This document shows positions 63,410-64,000 of a stretch of 64,000 bases of DNA, piece by piece (positions within the stretch are counted from its first letter, which is position 1; each line of letters starts with the position of its first letter). The position numbers and the translations under genes are program-made. The stretch is taken from contig DHXX01000012.1 of the NCBI GenBank assembly GCA_002413865.1, forward strand, positions 31,492 to 95,491. The letters are read 5' to 3'. Below the pieces are notes generated by a model. The model was given only the letters and a program-made list of their open reading frames with translations. It did no database searches and was not told the DNA's origin. Source of the DNA: Candidatus Saccharibacteria bacterium UBA5145. GTDB lineage: Bacteria > Patescibacteriota > Saccharimonadia > Saccharimonadales > UBA4665.

Positions 63410-63502
63410 ATGCCAGTAAAAGTTCAAATCGTCGACAGCCGACCAGAGCGGATAGCGGTTGCTGTCTTCCGTCCGACCTGGAAAGAATTCCTCTACTACT
63501 AG
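63410..63502 (+). CDS. 30-residue peptide
   Basis: ATG CCA GTA ... TAC TAC TAG encodes MPVKVQIVDSRPERIAVAVF followed by RPTWKEFLYY. GGGAG (63398-63402) lies 7 nt before the ATG, and a perfect promoter precedes it. No family recognised; it is too short for a domain. It could be a highly expressed small protein or a leader peptide for whatever follows beyond the window. A truncated MITE begins 58 nt after the stop. Confidence 0.6.
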   Translation: MPVKVQIVDSRPERIAVAVFRPTWKEFLYY

Positions 63503-63560
63503 CGTAGCCAGGGCAGTTAAGCAGCTACTATTTGCTATATTTTTAGCAGAGTTTGCCTAT

Positions 63561-63605
63561 GTCATCCCAGCGAAAGCTGGGACCCAGTCAATAATTGGTG
63601 CCGTT
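63561..63605. repeat. family-2 element, left end only
   Basis: GTCATCCCAGCGAAAGCTGG with GACCCAGT, then GGTGCCGTTAGGCACTCC, corresponding to the GTAGCGTTAGCTACTCC interior of the 44805 copy; the right end is missing. Confidence 0.8.
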
Positions 63606-63654
63606 AGGCACTCCGAAAAGTCCTTATCTGGTGACATCACCTCTACCCATACTT

Positions 63655-64000
63655 TGGTATAATTTTCTTTTTTAATACTTTCTTTGGCCCGCCAAAGAAA
63701 CAAAACTCTCCGGACCGGACGATTCCCGCGGGGATGATCGGCCCCCCTTTAGTCCGTGTGAGCTCGAGCTCAGCTTCTGCCCAACTCCAATTATCAACAA
63801 ACCCAGAAGCTAAACCCGACCACTAAACGCAGCCGGAGATGAAAAGTAGCTCGTGGCTGTATCTAGCCGGCTGCCTAGTTCCATATCATCTAATGGAAAA
63901 TTATATGGAACCGCCGTAGGCGTTCTGCCGGCGCAGCCACGAGCTACTTTTTGTCCCCGCGCGGAGTGTCCTGCCCCAAGAGTTTTGCTTACTTTGGCGG
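63655..64000. other. structured region with inverted-repeat ends; possible ncRNA or mobile unit
   Basis: TG-G-TATAAT (63655-63663) is an extended -10. TTTCTTTGGC/GCCAAAGAAA (63679-63700) is a palindrome. CCGCCAAAGAAACAAAACTC (from 63689) faces its near inverse at 63979-64000. Inside, AGCTTCTG/CAGAAGCT (63772-63811) and an 18-bp perfect stem AAAAGTAGCTCGTGGCTG (63842-63859) with 63934-63951, enclosing GCCGGC/GCCGGC and GTTCCATAT/ATATGGAAC, followed by TTTTT. No protein is supported. It continues beyond the window. It could be an RNA gene ending in a terminator, or a MITE. Confidence 0.55.

Noticed and set aside
63655..64000. tmRNA or RNase P RNA
   Set aside because: No CCA-ended acceptor stem or tag reading frame for tmRNA, and none of the conserved RNase P RNA core blocks were seen.

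Overview
The window looks like a contiguous piece of a small bacterial chromosome around its replication origin, most plausibly from the Candidate Phyla Radiation (Patescibacteria), with Saccharibacteria/TM7 as the best guess. The reasons are the block dnaA-dnaN-recF back to back with rpmH-rnpA-yidC-jag, a VirB4-type secretion cluster with cell-wall hydrolases next to it, very many cell-surface glycan genes, and the near absence of ordinary biosynthesis. TGA is used as a stop (for example rmlD and the 31273 gene), which argues against the UGA-recoding CPR lineages. The lineage is inference; no rRNA gene is present to settle it.

Layout. 1-6.5 kb (+): end of a VirB4-like ATPase, a 980-residue membrane protein ending in an M15-like peptidase signature, a secreted two-domain wall hydrolase and a membrane-anchored beta-propeller. 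6.5-11 kb (-): recF, dnaN, dnaA with DnaA boxes on both sides of dnaA. 11-13.6 kb (+): rpmH, rnpA, yidC, jag. 13.7-14.5 kb: two small related proteins of unknown function. 14.6-33.5 kb: a surface-polysaccharide island with glycosyltransferases, a Wzm/Wzt ABC exporter, an epimerase, a UDP-galactopyranose-mutase-like enzyme, GtrA, secreted repeat proteins and multi-pass GT-C/DUF2142 proteins; 20-29 kb is visibly AT-richer than its surroundings. 33.56-35.87 kb: a complete IS1595-type element with 26-bp terminal inverted repeats, a near-perfect 8-bp target duplication and cargo genes. 36-39 kb: a secreted beta-sandwich protein, GtrA, DUF2304 and a DPM-like glycosyltransferase, then a broken rmlA remnant. 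39.2-40.5 kb: a Fic protein with a four-site operator. 40.7-51.4 kb: nucleotide-sugar supply (rmlA/D/C/B, manC, a PMM-like HAD enzyme, galE, glmS). 51.5-59.2 kb: a membrane protein, ugd, GtrA, an O-antigen-ligase-like protein, a polyprenyl glycosylphosphotransferase and GT4. 59.4-62.4 kb: a LexA-type DNA-binding protein without a protease domain, an anchored protein, and a cobalamin-type riboswitch in front of an unrecognised 533-residue protein. 62.6-64 kb: nadD, a 30-codon gene behind a perfect consensus promoter, and a highly structured inverted-repeat region.

The genes mostly work together to make and export a rhamnose/mannose/glucuronate-containing surface glycan, consistent with a host-attached lifestyle. 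The intergenic spaces are filled with at least four families of palindromic repeats. One family (GTCATCCCAGC ends) forms full 113-114 bp MITE-like units; another (AGTTATAAAGTTC) often sits directly at the 3' ends of genes. Several genes have a -10 box only 6-8 nt before the start codon, suggesting frequent leaderless mRNAs.

The strongest candidate for something undescribed is the cobalamin riboswitch at 60.59-60.75 kb, with its ribosome-binding-site sequestering hairpin, controlling an orphan soluble protein with a C-terminal cysteine cluster.
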